Source: Salinispirillum marinum (GTDB lineage: Bacteria > Pseudomonadota > Gammaproteobacteria > Pseudomonadales > Natronospirillaceae). Taken from it: a stretch of DNA of 64,000 bases. Each line of letters begins with the position of its first letter. The first letter of the stretch is position 1. The notes beneath the pieces were generated by a model, which saw nothing but the letters and a program-made list of their open reading frames with translations, had not been told where the DNA came from and searched no databases. The stretch lies in assembly GCF_042651565.1 (NCBI RefSeq), contig NZ_JBHSDF010000004.1, one strand, 5' to 3'. The translations under genes and the position numbers were made by a program. Shown one piece after another: positions 18,246-27,134 of this stretch.

Positions 18246-19526
18246 ATGATAGAGCAAGCCTTACTGGATCAGACGCGGGTACTGTCTGATCGCCTGATCA
18301 GTTTGCAAACCCCCATCCGCATTTTGGATGCCATTAACTGGGATCGCAGCATCAAAGAAGAATTCATGCGCCACAAAGCACAAAAGAACCCTGACATCAG
18401 TGCCGCCTATTACCATCAGCGAGAACTGGGTTTTAACCCAACAGAGCTGCGCCAAGCGTTCTCGGATTTGCAACGCGACATCGTGCGGCAATTGGGCCAA
18501 CTGAGCCCGATTACGCAATTCATGAGTAAAATGTGCCGCGAATACCGTGATGTGATTCGGATGCTTGAAGCCCGTGGGACAACCGAATTTCACAACCTTT
18601 CTGTTGAGCTGTTTGGTCACCCGCGCGATGTCTTTCATGCGGGTGAACCCTCGCTATCCGAATTGGCGGTCATGCTGCAACAACCGCTGGCCAATCTCCT
18701 CGCGGCCGATGTCCTGCCGGAGGAAAACCGCGACGTACCGGCACCAGAAGCGGTTGCACGGTTAAAGCAACAATTGGACATCAGTATGGCAGGGGTTGGC
18801 GTTCAGGTGATGATCTCAGACGGTATTGTCAGTGATGCAGCGGCCGGGAGCGATCGGATAAAGCTGAACCAAGATGTCATGTTCTCACAGCGTGAATTGG
18901 ATATTCTCGAAGCGCATGAAGGCTGGGTGCATGTTGGCACGACCCAGAATGGTCTGGCCCAGCCTTATTTGACCTGTTTAAGCAAGGGCACCCCCAGCGC
19001 CACCGTCACACAAGAAGGATTGGCAGTGCTGACCGAAATCATAACCCTAAAATCCACACCTCGCCGCTTAGCGAAGCTGGTGCAACGCATTCTCGCCGTC
19101 ACGCAAGCGATCGACGGCGCAGAATTCGTGGATGTTTACCGGCTCTGTCTGGAGCAAGGCATGACACCCGACGAAAGCTATACCCTAGCGCAGCGTGTTT
19201 TTCGTGGCAGCACACCCACAGGTTTACCCTTCACCAAGGACTTGGCGTACATCAAAGGCTTTGTGCTGGTTTACAATCTTATCCGCGTGGCCATTCAACT
19301 AGGCCGGATTGACCGCCTGCCCTTGCTGTTGGTCGGAAAATTGTCCATCGATGAATTTCGCTTGGTATCTGAACTGCATGACCTTGGCGTGATCAGCGCA
19401 CCTCAGTTTGTGCCGCCCCATTTCAAAGACTTGCGCGGGCTTGCCACCTGGCTGAGCTTTGGCCGGTTTATTGGCGGCTTGTCGTTTGAGCAACTGGAAA
19501 ACGATTATCGACCGTTATTTATTTGA
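18246..19526 (+). CDS. QEGLA-motif protein (DUF1704; MATCAP-like putative metallopeptidase)
   Basis: The protein has 426 residues from the ATG at 18246; the frame is open from 18177, but the added residues look like a spurious hydrophobic leader. The motif HEGWVH at 224-229 (HExxxH) and QEGLAVLTE at 256 match the family annotated as flavohemoglobin expression-modulating QEGLA proteins. These are homologous to eukaryotic tubulin tyrosine carboxypeptidases (MATCAP). The two histidines and the QEGLA glutamate should form a zinc site. The bacterial substrate is unknown. The gene is divergent from moeB and convergent with amylosucrase. Confidence 0.82.
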   Translation: MIEQALLDQTRVLSDRLISLQTPIRILDAINWDRSIKEEFMRHKAQKNPDISAAYYHQRELGFNPTELRQAFSDLQRDIVRQLGQLSPITQFMSKMCREYRDVIRMLEARGTTEFHNLSVELFGHPRDVFHAGEPSLSELAVMLQQPLANLLAADVLPEENRDVPAPEAVARLKQQLDISMAGVGVQVMISDGIVSDAAAGSDRIKLNQDVMFSQRELDILEAHEGWVHVGTTQNGLAQPYLTCLSKGTPSATVTQEGLAVLTEIITLKSTPRRLAKLVQRILAVTQAIDGAEFVDVYRLCLEQGMTPDESYTLAQRVFRGSTPTGLPFTKDLAYIKGFVLVYNLIRVAIQLGRIDRLPLLLVGKLSIDEFRLVSELHDLGVISAPQFVPPHFKDLRGLATWLSFGRFIGGLSFEQLENDYRPLFI

Positions 19527-19559
19527 TCAGCGTATTGGCCACGTTACCGAGGCAGACGG

Positions 19560-19578
19560 CTATGCCCAAGAGGCATAG
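19560..19578. terminator. Hairpin between convergent QEGLA and amylosucrase genes
   Basis: CTATGCC (19560-19566) pairs with GGCATAG (19572-19578) around a 5-base loop, located 34 bp after one stop codon and 18 bp before the other. There is no T-run, so intrinsic termination would be weak. The position between converging genes is the main support. Confidence 0.4.
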
Positions 19579-19595
19579 TAATCTCCCCCCAGACT

Positions 19596-21545
19596 TTAAG
19601 AACGCGCTTGTAACCAAAACACCTCATAAGGTGCCAACAGCAACCGCCCTTCCGCAAAGGGCACAGCTTCACCTTGCAACAGATCAAACAAGTCAGCGTG
19701 CGAGTAGGCACCACGAATGAAGTCCTGACTGACCGACTGCGGTGTTTCGGAGAAGTTCGCCAAAACCAGCAACTGTTCATCATCCCGGAAGCGGGTAAAA
19801 CCAAACACATGAATGTTACCGGTTTCCAGAATATGTGTTCCCCCGGCGCCCAACACAGGCCATTGACGACGTACCTTTAACAGATGCTGTAGGCCACCAA
19901 ACACCCGTTCGGCAACACTGCCTTGGACATTTCTTTGGGCCAGTGTCGCCTCATCCACCGCAACACGATTCACCCAACGGCTGTCATTGCGCTTAGCGGG
20001 GTCCTGTTCATAGCTGTAGTCATTCAACAAGCCCAGTTCATCACCCATATATAACAAGGGCACACCGCCAATACTGAAAATAATGGCATGCATCAGCAGA
20101 ATACGTCGAATGGCCATGTCCACCACTGCAGCGTTGTCTTCTTCCAAACCCTTTTCCAAGCCAACAAGAGAACCCAGCATGCCCGCTACACGACAATCGC
20201 CGGTTTGTGGATTTTCCTGAAATGGCACGCCGCGCGCAAAACTGCCCTCAAACTGGCCGGTATAGTAACGATTCAAGAATTGACGATGGTGATCCGGGTT
20301 GATGCCGAGTTGCCAGGCAATGGCATCGTCGAACGTCCAGCCGATGTCATCGTGACAACGAATGTAATTGACCCAGGCGCAATCATCTGCAATGGGGAAA
20401 CGTTGCTGCAAGGAATGGGTCATTAAGCGCACTTTGCGCGTCGCCAGACTGTTCCACAGCATGGCCATCAATAAGGGATTATAAGAGAGCTGGCATTCAT
20501 CTCGGCCGATGTACTTCACCACTTCATCAGGGTGCACGATCGCTTCCGACTTGAACAACAAGCCCGGTGCGGCTATGGCTGCCACGGCATTGAACGCTTG
20601 AATGACCGCATGCGCTTGTGGCAGGTTTTCGCACGACGTACCTTTTTCTTTCCACACAAAGGCCAAAGCATCGAACCGTAAAATATCGGCCCCGGCGTTC
20701 GCCAAGTACAACAGCTCACCCGCCATAGCATTAAAAACAGCGGGATTACGATAATTCAGATCCCACTGAAAGCTGTTGAAGGTTGTCCACACCCAACGCT
20801 GCATGTCTTCACGCCAGGTAAAGCAGCCTTTGCGAATTTCTGGAAAAATCTCGCGCAACGTGCGCTCATACGAATCGACTTCCGCGCGGTCTTCAAAGCA
20901 AAAGTAATAATTCAGGTATTCGGTGTCACCTTGTTTCGCCTGCTCTGCCCAGGCATGCTCGTCAGACGTATGGTTAAACACAAAGTCCAACACCATCACG
21001 ATGCCTTCTTTGCGCAAGGCCGTGGCCAGTTTTTTCAAGTCGGCCATGGTGCCTAAGGCCGGGTCAACTTGCCGGTAATCGGATACCGCATAACCGCCAT
21101 CGCTGTTTTCCGCAGGCGCCTTAAACAACGGCATGAGATGAAGATAGGTCAAACCCAGTTCTTTGAAGTAGGGGATTTTCTCTTGCAGTGCTTTAAGGTC
21201 GCCCGCGAACAAATCGACATAGCATGCAGCACCCAACATGTTCTCGCTGCGAAACCAATCCGGGTTGGCTGCACGCTGTTTATCTTGCTTCTTTAGCGCT
21301 GCCGATCGTGCCTGCCACGATGAAAATGCCGTGTGCAGAATTTGTTCAAGGTGATAGAAAAAATCGTATTGGTCTCCATAAAGCGACCGCAAGAGCCCGA
21401 ACAGCCGAGGAAAATGGAGCGTTAAATTCTGTTCAAACGCCTGCCATTCTGCAGGTGACTTAGCGCGCTGTTGCAGCCCCGGCTGTAGCCGATTCAACGT
21501 GCGCTGTACATCATATTCAAAGGACGGGGCTACCGAAAGCGTCAT
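19596..21545 (-). CDS. Amylosucrase (GH13_4)
   Basis: The protein has 649 residues from the ATG at 21545, close to the 636 of the Neisseria enzyme. An N-terminal helical domain precedes the (beta/alpha)8 barrel. The catalytic residues are nucleophile Asp292 in ILRFDALAFVWK, acid/base Glu334 in LFKSEAIVHP, and transition-state Asp399 in YIRCHDDIGWTF. VLDFVFNHTSD is conserved region I. The enzyme moves glucose from sucrose to an alpha-glucan and releases fructose. No sucrose transporter, fructokinase or LacI-type regulator lies beside it, so it may act on sucrose made as a compatible solute or imported through distant genes. Confidence 0.92.
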   Translation of the reverse strand: MTLSVAPSFEYDVQRTLNRLQPGLQQRAKSPAEWQAFEQNLTLHFPRLFGLLRSLYGDQYDFFYHLEQILHTAFSSWQARSAALKKQDKQRAANPDWFRSENMLGAACYVDLFAGDLKALQEKIPYFKELGLTYLHLMPLFKAPAENSDGGYAVSDYRQVDPALGTMADLKKLATALRKEGIVMVLDFVFNHTSDEHAWAEQAKQGDTEYLNYYFCFEDRAEVDSYERTLREIFPEIRKGCFTWREDMQRWVWTTFNSFQWDLNYRNPAVFNAMAGELLYLANAGADILRFDALAFVWKEKGTSCENLPQAHAVIQAFNAVAAIAAPGLLFKSEAIVHPDEVVKYIGRDECQLSYNPLLMAMLWNSLATRKVRLMTHSLQQRFPIADDCAWVNYIRCHDDIGWTFDDAIAWQLGINPDHHRQFLNRYYTGQFEGSFARGVPFQENPQTGDCRVAGMLGSLVGLEKGLEEDNAAVVDMAIRRILLMHAIIFSIGGVPLLYMGDELGLLNDYSYEQDPAKRNDSRWVNRVAVDEATLAQRNVQGSVAERVFGGLQHLLKVRRQWPVLGAGGTHILETGNIHVFGFTRFRDDEQLLVLANFSETPQSVSQDFIRGAYSHADLFDLLQGEAVPFAEGRLLLAPYEVFWLQARS

Positions 21546-21681
21546 CAAATTAAACCCTAAACTGAAACGTGATCAATGGGCGCAGTATAGGGGCTATGCT
21601 TGGGTACGGGCAATTCGGGGCGAATCTTAACTTGCGTCTTAACGGATATTTTTTGCTAATCAGGCTTGACCACCACAATAC

Positions 21682-21701
21682 TACTGTATATAAATACACA
21701 T
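21682..21701 (+). promoter_or_regulatory. LexA (SOS) box 1 upstream of imuA
   Basis: TACTGTATATAAATACACAT fits the gammaproteobacterial SOS box CTGT-N8-ACAG with one mismatch (ACAC at the end). It lies about 40 bp before the likely imuA start and directly abuts a second box. Confidence 0.75.
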
Positions 21702-21720
21702 ACTGTATATTCAACCAGTA
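21701..21720 (+). promoter_or_regulatory. LexA (SOS) box 2 upstream of imuA
   Basis: TACTGTATATTCAACCAGTA fits TACTGTATAT-N5-CAGTA, the near-perfect SOS consensus, with CCAG in place of ACAG. It overlaps the first in-frame ATG codons of the open frame, so the imuA start must lie at or beyond it. Two abutting boxes suggest tight cooperative repression. Confidence 0.8.
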
Positions 21721-21725
21721 TGGTA

Positions 21726-22475
21726 ATGACAATGACGTATTCCCCTATGCACTCGACCGATCTGAACACGCCAGCCCATAAGGCGACCGAGACTTCACTG
21801 GATCAAGTGATTGCCCAAGGGCAAGTCTGGCAAGGTAAACACTGGCATGCCGTGGAACCAGCCACCATATCGACCGGTTATTCCGCACTGGACAACCTCT
21901 TCGCAGGCAAAGGCTGGCCACAGGGCGCGCTGACCGAAGTCCTTTACCAGCAGGCCGGTATTGGCGAAATGCGTTTACTGATACCAGCACTGGCCGAACT
22001 CAGTCAGCAGTCACGTTGGATCATGATGATTGCCCCGCCTTTCTTGCCTAACGCTGCCGCTCTGGAAGCGGCCGGTGTCGATACCAGTAAGTTATTGATC
22101 ATCCGCCCAGAGTCGATACGTGACCTACTATGGACACTGGAAGAAAGCCTGCGTACAGGCAGTTGCAGTGCGGTTATGGCGTGGCCCAACACACTGAGCA
22201 GTGCTGAAACCCGTCGCCTTCAACTGGCTGCAGAAACCGGTAAGACACTCGGATTCCTCTTCCGCCCTATTGCCACAGCGCAGAACACATCGCCCGCCGC
22301 GGTTCGTTTAGAATTGCAGCCCAGCACACAGGGTACACAGGTTAAGGTACTCAAGCGCCGCGCCGGATGGCCCGGCGAACCGTTGCAACTGGACCTCGGG
22401 TTTGGTGAGCTAACGCAACCTGGCATTCAATCCAACGCGGCTAAAGCCCCCATTATTCGCGGCCCTTGGCACTGA
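21726..22475 (+). CDS. imuA: SOS mutagenesis protein ImuA (SulA/RecA-like)
   Basis: The protein has about 249 residues from the ATG at 21726; ATGs at 21720, 21732 and 21747 are alternatives and none has a good ribosome binding site. The sequence ISTGYSALDNLFAGKGWPQGALTEVLYQ is the RecA/SulA-like start of ImuA proteins. The Walker A loop is degenerate. ImuA works with ImuB and DnaE2 in damage-induced translesion synthesis. The gene heads the imuA-imuB-dnaE2 cassette and lies directly behind two LexA boxes. The stop codon is followed at once by the imuB start region. Confidence 0.88.
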   Translation: MTMTYSPMHSTDLNTPAHKATETSLDQVIAQGQVWQGKHWHAVEPATISTGYSALDNLFAGKGWPQGALTEVLYQQAGIGEMRLLIPALAELSQQSRWIMMIAPPFLPNAAALEAAGVDTSKLLIIRPESIRDLLWTLEESLRTGSCSAVMAWPNTLSSAETRRLQLAAETGKTLGFLFRPIATAQNTSPAAVRLELQPSTQGTQVKVLKRRAGWPGEPLQLDLGFGELTQPGIQSNAAKAPIIRGPWH

Positions 22476-22487
22476 GTGGTCGCCGCC

Positions 22488-23927
22488 ATGCGTTGGTTGT
22501 ATTTGCATTTTCCCTATCTGGCACTCGAACAGCAAACCCGCTACTGGCCAAGCCCTAAACCACCCTCCGTCATGCTGGACAGTTCGGGTAAGCAGGTGAT
22601 GCTCGCCGACCCGCCAGCCCAAGCGGCGGGTATTCAGAGCGGCATGTCACTGGCCACCGCTACCGCGTTAGTACCTGAACTGCTATGTCTTGAGGCGTCT
22701 GACAGACAATGCCAAACGGCGTTGACACAAACGGCGGCAATGCTCTATCGACAAGTCGCACAAATCGCCTTACATCCGTCGCAAGGGCTGTTGCTGGAAA
22801 TGAATACCATGCGTCGACTACATCCCGACCTGGATTCCTTGCAAGTTGCCTTGATACAACAAGTACAGGCCATGGGTTTCACGGTACAGGCCAGTCGAGG
22901 CAATAATCCGCAGGCGGCTCGACTATTGGCCGAAAACGGTGATTCTACAGTGGGCATAACGACAGAACAGGCCGAAGCCAAGCTATTGGCCCTGCCGATT
23001 CAACACTGCCGACTGCCCGCTGAAACAGCCATGTCCTTAGAAAAGATGGGTATTCGCACGCTGGGTGAATTCATGGCCTTACCCGATGCATCGGTCGGTC
23101 GACGTTTCGGTAAGACCCTATTGCAATGGCGCGCACAGTTAAACGGCACCCTGGCTGACCCGCAAACATGGTATGTACCACCACAGCGCTTTCATCGTCA
23201 TGTCGAACTGCATGAAGATATTCGTTACACCCAGGGCCTACTGTTTCCGCTGCAAATGGTATTCCGAGAACTGGAACACTACCTGATGAATGCGCAGCAA
23301 TGCACCGACGAAATTCACTTGCGCCTTAACTATCGTGCACACCCTGCTAAGCGGATTGCGCTTGGCAGTGCGGTCGGCACACACAAAGCAGAAGAGTGGC
23401 TCAAAATTGCCCAGCTAAAGCTGGAACGGCTGACGCTGGATGCCGAAGTGATGCATTTCGACGTGAAAGTTCGCCGTTTATTACCCTTAGTACCTGAAGC
23501 CCTGTCGGTACTGCACACCACCGACGAACGCGCTACCCGACCATCTGCGCTAAGACGCTTCACCAGTCACCTACAAGCGCGGCTTGGTCATGCCAGCGTA
23601 AGGCAACTGCGCCTGCGCGCCGATCACCGACCGCACCTCAGTGTCCGAGAACAGGTATTGCAAGCCGCCGAGCCGTCAACGGCGCAATATAATCCTCCGG
23701 GCTCCGGCTGGCCGCGACGCCGTCCGTACTGGCTACTCTATCAACCACAGCCGGTCGCACGTCAACAGCTCAGTTTGTTAGGCGGCCCCGAGCGCATCAA
23801 AACAGGTTGGTGGGATGCCCATGCGGTCTGCCGTGATTACTATCGTGCTCAACTGCCTGACCGCAGCCTGTGCTGGGTTTATCGTCAACCAGACCAACAG
23901 TGGTTTATTGCCGGGTACTTTGGCTAG
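22488..23927 (+). CDS. imuB: ImuB, inactive Y-family polymerase-like mutasome hub
   Basis: The protein has 479 residues from the ATG at 22488; an in-frame GTG at 22476 touches the imuA stop. The N-terminus MRWLYLHFPYLALEQQTRYW is typical of ImuB. The Y-family fold is recognisable (GFTVQASRGNNPQAARLLAENG, then LGEFMALPDASVGRRFGKTL). At the expected palm positions the chain reads LEMNTMRRLHPDLDSL, so the usual catalytic carboxylates appear to be missing, as in known ImuB. It links the beta clamp with DnaE2. A 13-bp tandem duplication covers its stop codon. Confidence 0.9.
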   Translation: MRWLYLHFPYLALEQQTRYWPSPKPPSVMLDSSGKQVMLADPPAQAAGIQSGMSLATATALVPELLCLEASDRQCQTALTQTAAMLYRQVAQIALHPSQGLLLEMNTMRRLHPDLDSLQVALIQQVQAMGFTVQASRGNNPQAARLLAENGDSTVGITTEQAEAKLLALPIQHCRLPAETAMSLEKMGIRTLGEFMALPDASVGRRFGKTLLQWRAQLNGTLADPQTWYVPPQRFHRHVELHEDIRYTQGLLFPLQMVFRELEHYLMNAQQCTDEIHLRLNYRAHPAKRIALGSAVGTHKAEEWLKIAQLKLERLTLDAEVMHFDVKVRRLLPLVPEALSVLHTTDERATRPSALRRFTSHLQARLGHASVRQLRLRADHRPHLSVREQVLQAAEPSTAQYNPPGSGWPRRRPYWLLYQPQPVARQQLSLLGGPERIKTGWWDAHAVCRDYYRAQLPDRSLCWVYRQPDQQWFIAGYFG

Positions 23928-23947
23928 TGGATCGGGCTAGTGAATCG
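23922..23947. repeat. 13-bp tandem duplication at the imuB stop codon
   Basis: GGCTAGTGGATCG (23922-23934) is followed directly by GGCTAGTGAATCG (23935-23947), with a further GGCT. The imuB TAG stop lies in the first unit. It is probably a slippage product in the imuB-dnaE2 spacer with no coding effect. Confidence 0.7.
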
Positions 23948-23989
23948 GGCTGAATTTTTTGGCTAAGCTGTTGTACTTGAGTACGTGTT

Positions 23990-26900
23990 ATGCCTCCCCA
24001 TACCGACCTATTACCCTTTGCCGAGCTGCACTGCCTGAGCAATTTCAGCTTCCTACGCGGTGCATCGCACCCGGAAGAACTGATCGCACAAGCCAGTGCC
24101 TTGGGCTATAGCGCCCTCGCCATTACCGACGAATGCAGTGTCGCTGGCGTGGTGCGCGCGTGGCAATATCGACGTGAGCATGAACTGTCGCTCAAGTTAA
24201 TCGTGGGCAGTGAGTTTCACCTGGAAGAGCTTTATTTTGTCTTACTGGCTCCGAACCGTCTGGCGTGGACGCAGCTATGCCAACTGATCACTCGGGCCCG
24301 AAGCCGAGCCCGCAAAGGCGAATACCAACTATTGACCAGTGACCTCGACCCGGAGGCGCTCAGTGACTGTTTATTGTTGTGGTATCCCTCAGGGGATGCG
24401 CACAAAGACACCGCCGCATTCGAACAGCTACAGAACGCATTCCCAAAGCGCCTCTGGATCGCGAACAGCCGCCATTTGGAGCCTGATGAAGACCATCTCT
24501 ATGCTTACCGACAACGGCTGGCACAACAATTAACATTGCCCGAAGTGTGTACCAATCAGGTGCATATGCATGTACCTGAGCGACAACGCCTGCAAGATAC
24601 CCTGACTGCCATCCGACATGGCTGCACCCTTCAAACCGCAGGCTATCGGTTGTTCATCAATGCCGAGCGACACTTGCGCAGTCGCAAGCGCCTGAGCCTA
24701 CTTTATGACGAAGCCGCCATTAGGCAGACCCAAGAGATCGCCCAGCGCTGTGTCTTTGAGTTAAGCGAGTTGCGCTACGAATACCCTGCGGAAATCGTCC
24801 CTCAAGGCCTTACCGCGGCAGCCTATTTACGGCAGTTAACGCACACAGGCGAGCGCCGACGCTACCCGGCAGGCACACCTTTGAGCGTACAACGTGACAT
24901 CGCCAAGGAACTCAATCTTATTATCGAATTGCATTACGAACATTTCTTTCTGACCATAGAAGACATCGTACGCTTCGCGCGCCGCCAGGGTATTTTATGC
25001 CAAGGGCGCGGTTCGGCAGCAAATTCGGCGGTGTGCTTTTGCTTGGGCATTACAGAAGTTGATCCGGCACAGGTAACCCTGCTTTTCGAGCGTTTCATTT
25101 CCCGTGAGCGCAACGAACCTCCTGATATTGATGTCGATTTCGAGCATGAGCGCCGTGAGGAGGTCATTCAATACATTTATCAAAAATACGGACGCCATCG
25201 CGCTGCCCTGACCGCCACAGTCATCAGTTATCGCAGTAAGAGCGCCATTCGAGATGTGGGTAAAGCACTCGGGTTTGATGAACCGGACATGGACCGGCTG
25301 ATTCGCCAACTTGACCGTCGTGATACCGAAAATCCCTGGTCTGAGCAGTTGCGCCAACTGCCAGATCCCATCGGTAGAAGCAGTGCCTTACTGACCCAAC
25401 GCTTCATTGAGTTGGTCATAGAAATACAACGATTTCCCCGACACTTGTCACAGCATGTTGGTGGTTTCGTCATTGCGGCGGATCACCTAAACCACTGGGT
25501 ACCGACGGAAAACGCCGCCATGGCAGACCGCACGGTGATTCAATGGGACAAAGACGACTTGGAAGCACTGGGCTTGCTTAAAGTGGATATTCTGGCGCTG
25601 GGCATGTTGTCGACGATCCGCAAAAGCTTTCACATGATTCAAGATTTCTATGGTCGAGAATACCGTTTGGCCACAGTGCCACAAGACGATCCCGACACCT
25701 ACCGGATGCTGCAAAGAGGCGACAGCATCGGTGTGTTCCAGGTGGAGTCGCGTGCACAGATCAATATGCTGCCACGCTTACGGCCACAAAATTATTATGA
25801 CTTGGTCATTCAGGTATCCATTGTTCGTCCCGGTCCTATTCAGGGCGACATGGTGCATCCCTATTTGCGACGCCGTGATGGACTTGAACCTGTCGATTAC
25901 CCCTCGCCAGAGATCAAGAAAGTGTTGGAACGCACATTGGGCGTGCCAATCTTTCAAGAACAAGTCATTGCTTTAGCGATGGCCGCAGCGGGCTTCAGTG
26001 CCGGTGAGGCCGATCAACTCAGGCGCGCCATGGCCAGCTGGAAGAAGCACGGCCACATGGAGCAACTGCAAGCGCGGCTGATCGAAGGCATGCGGGAGCG
26101 CGGGCACGGTGAAGCATTTATTCAACGTATTTGCCGACAGATTCAAGGGTTCGGTGAATATGGTTTTCCCGAATCACACGCCGCGAGCTTCGCTCTATTG
26201 GTGTATGTCTCGGCGTGGCTGAAGTGCCATGAACCGGCGATCTTTTGCTGTGCGTTGTTGAACAGCCAGCCTATGGGGTTCTATTCGCCTTCACAGTTAA
26301 TTCAAGACGCACTTCGGCATAACGTGGAAATTCTGCCGGTGGACGTGAATGCGAGCACCTGGGATCATCATATCCTGCCCGCCTCACACAGTACCCCTGA
26401 AAAGCCCGAACCCGCTATTCGACTCGGTTTGCGCCTGATCAAAGGTCTCAGCGCAGAGGCCGCGCAACGGATCTTGCGGCAGCGCCCGCCAACAGGTTAT
26501 GCAGCCCTCACCGACCTGCAAACGAACGTTCACCTCGCGCAAAGAGACTGGCAGGTACTGGCGTCGGCCGGTGCCTTCCGTAGTTTGTCTGGGCATCGTT
26601 ATCAAGCGCGCTGGGACACCCTGGGCCGCGTCGCCGCTACGCCGTTGTTTACCGCTGACATGTTCACCGAGCAGGCGTTGTCCCTGCCGGCACCCAGCGA
26701 AGGTGACAATATTCTGGAAGATTACAGCAGCCTAGGCCTTACGCTGGAACGTCACCCTCTGGCCCTGTTACGTGAACAAGGGCAGTTACACCCCAAAGCG
26801 TTGAGTGCCGAGCAGTTGCAGGAGTTACCGCCGCACAAGCAGGCCGTTGTGGTTTGTGGCTTGGTGACGGGGCGACAACGCCCCGGAACATCATCCGGGG

Positions 26901-27121
26901 TAACCTTTGTGACCCTGGAAGATGAAACCGGTAATACCAATGTGGTGGTATGGCTCAGTACGGCACGCCGACAACGCAAAGCCTTATTGATGGCGCATTT
27001 GCTACAGGTAACCGGTGTCTTAGAAAAAGAAGGCGATGTGGTCCATGTGGTGGCGAATCATCTACAGGATCGCAGTGACCTGCTGTCGGGGCTTCGCCTT
27101 CCCTCGCGCGACTTTCATTGA
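23990..27121 (+). CDS. dnaE2: Error-prone DNA polymerase III alpha subunit DnaE2 (ImuC)
   Basis: The protein has 1043 residues. A PHP domain opens the chain (AELHCLSNFSFLRGASHPEE). The C-family polymerase palm follows, with the catalytic aspartates in PDIDVDFEHERREEVIQY (about 378-395). A helix-hairpin-helix region and a C-terminal OB fold (VVVCGLVTGRQRPGTSSGV) complete it. The length is shorter than replicative DnaE and usual for DnaE2. It is the catalytic member of the ImuA-ImuB-DnaE2 mutasome. The gene starts 62 bp after imuB and shares its LexA control. Confidence 0.95.
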   Translation: MPPHTDLLPFAELHCLSNFSFLRGASHPEELIAQASALGYSALAITDECSVAGVVRAWQYRREHELSLKLIVGSEFHLEELYFVLLAPNRLAWTQLCQLITRARSRARKGEYQLLTSDLDPEALSDCLLLWYPSGDAHKDTAAFEQLQNAFPKRLWIANSRHLEPDEDHLYAYRQRLAQQLTLPEVCTNQVHMHVPERQRLQDTLTAIRHGCTLQTAGYRLFINAERHLRSRKRLSLLYDEAAIRQTQEIAQRCVFELSELRYEYPAEIVPQGLTAAAYLRQLTHTGERRRYPAGTPLSVQRDIAKELNLIIELHYEHFFLTIEDIVRFARRQGILCQGRGSAANSAVCFCLGITEVDPAQVTLLFERFISRERNEPPDIDVDFEHERREEVIQYIYQKYGRHRAALTATVISYRSKSAIRDVGKALGFDEPDMDRLIRQLDRRDTENPWSEQLRQLPDPIGRSSALLTQRFIELVIEIQRFPRHLSQHVGGFVIAADHLNHWVPTENAAMADRTVIQWDKDDLEALGLLKVDILALGMLSTIRKSFHMIQDFYGREYRLATVPQDDPDTYRMLQRGDSIGVFQVESRAQINMLPRLRPQNYYDLVIQVSIVRPGPIQGDMVHPYLRRRDGLEPVDYPSPEIKKVLERTLGVPIFQEQVIALAMAAAGFSAGEADQLRRAMASWKKHGHMEQLQARLIEGMRERGHGEAFIQRICRQIQGFGEYGFPESHAASFALLVYVSAWLKCHEPAIFCCALLNSQPMGFYSPSQLIQDALRHNVEILPVDVNASTWDHHILPASHSTPEKPEPAIRLGLRLIKGLSAEAAQRILRQRPPTGYAALTDLQTNVHLAQRDWQVLASAGAFRSLSGHRYQARWDTLGRVAATPLFTADMFTEQALSLPAPSEGDNILEDYSSLGLTLERHPLALLREQGQLHPKALSAEQLQELPPHKQAVVVCGLVTGRQRPGTSSGVTFVTLEDETGNTNVVVWLSTARRQRKALLMAHLLQVTGVLEKEGDVVHVVANHLQDRSDLLSGLRLPSRDFH

Positions 27122-27134
27122 TGTGATTGCCGCG

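Noticed and set aside
22476..22487. GTG start for imuB
   Set aside because: The family N-terminus begins at MRWLYLHFPYL, 12 bases downstream at an ATG.
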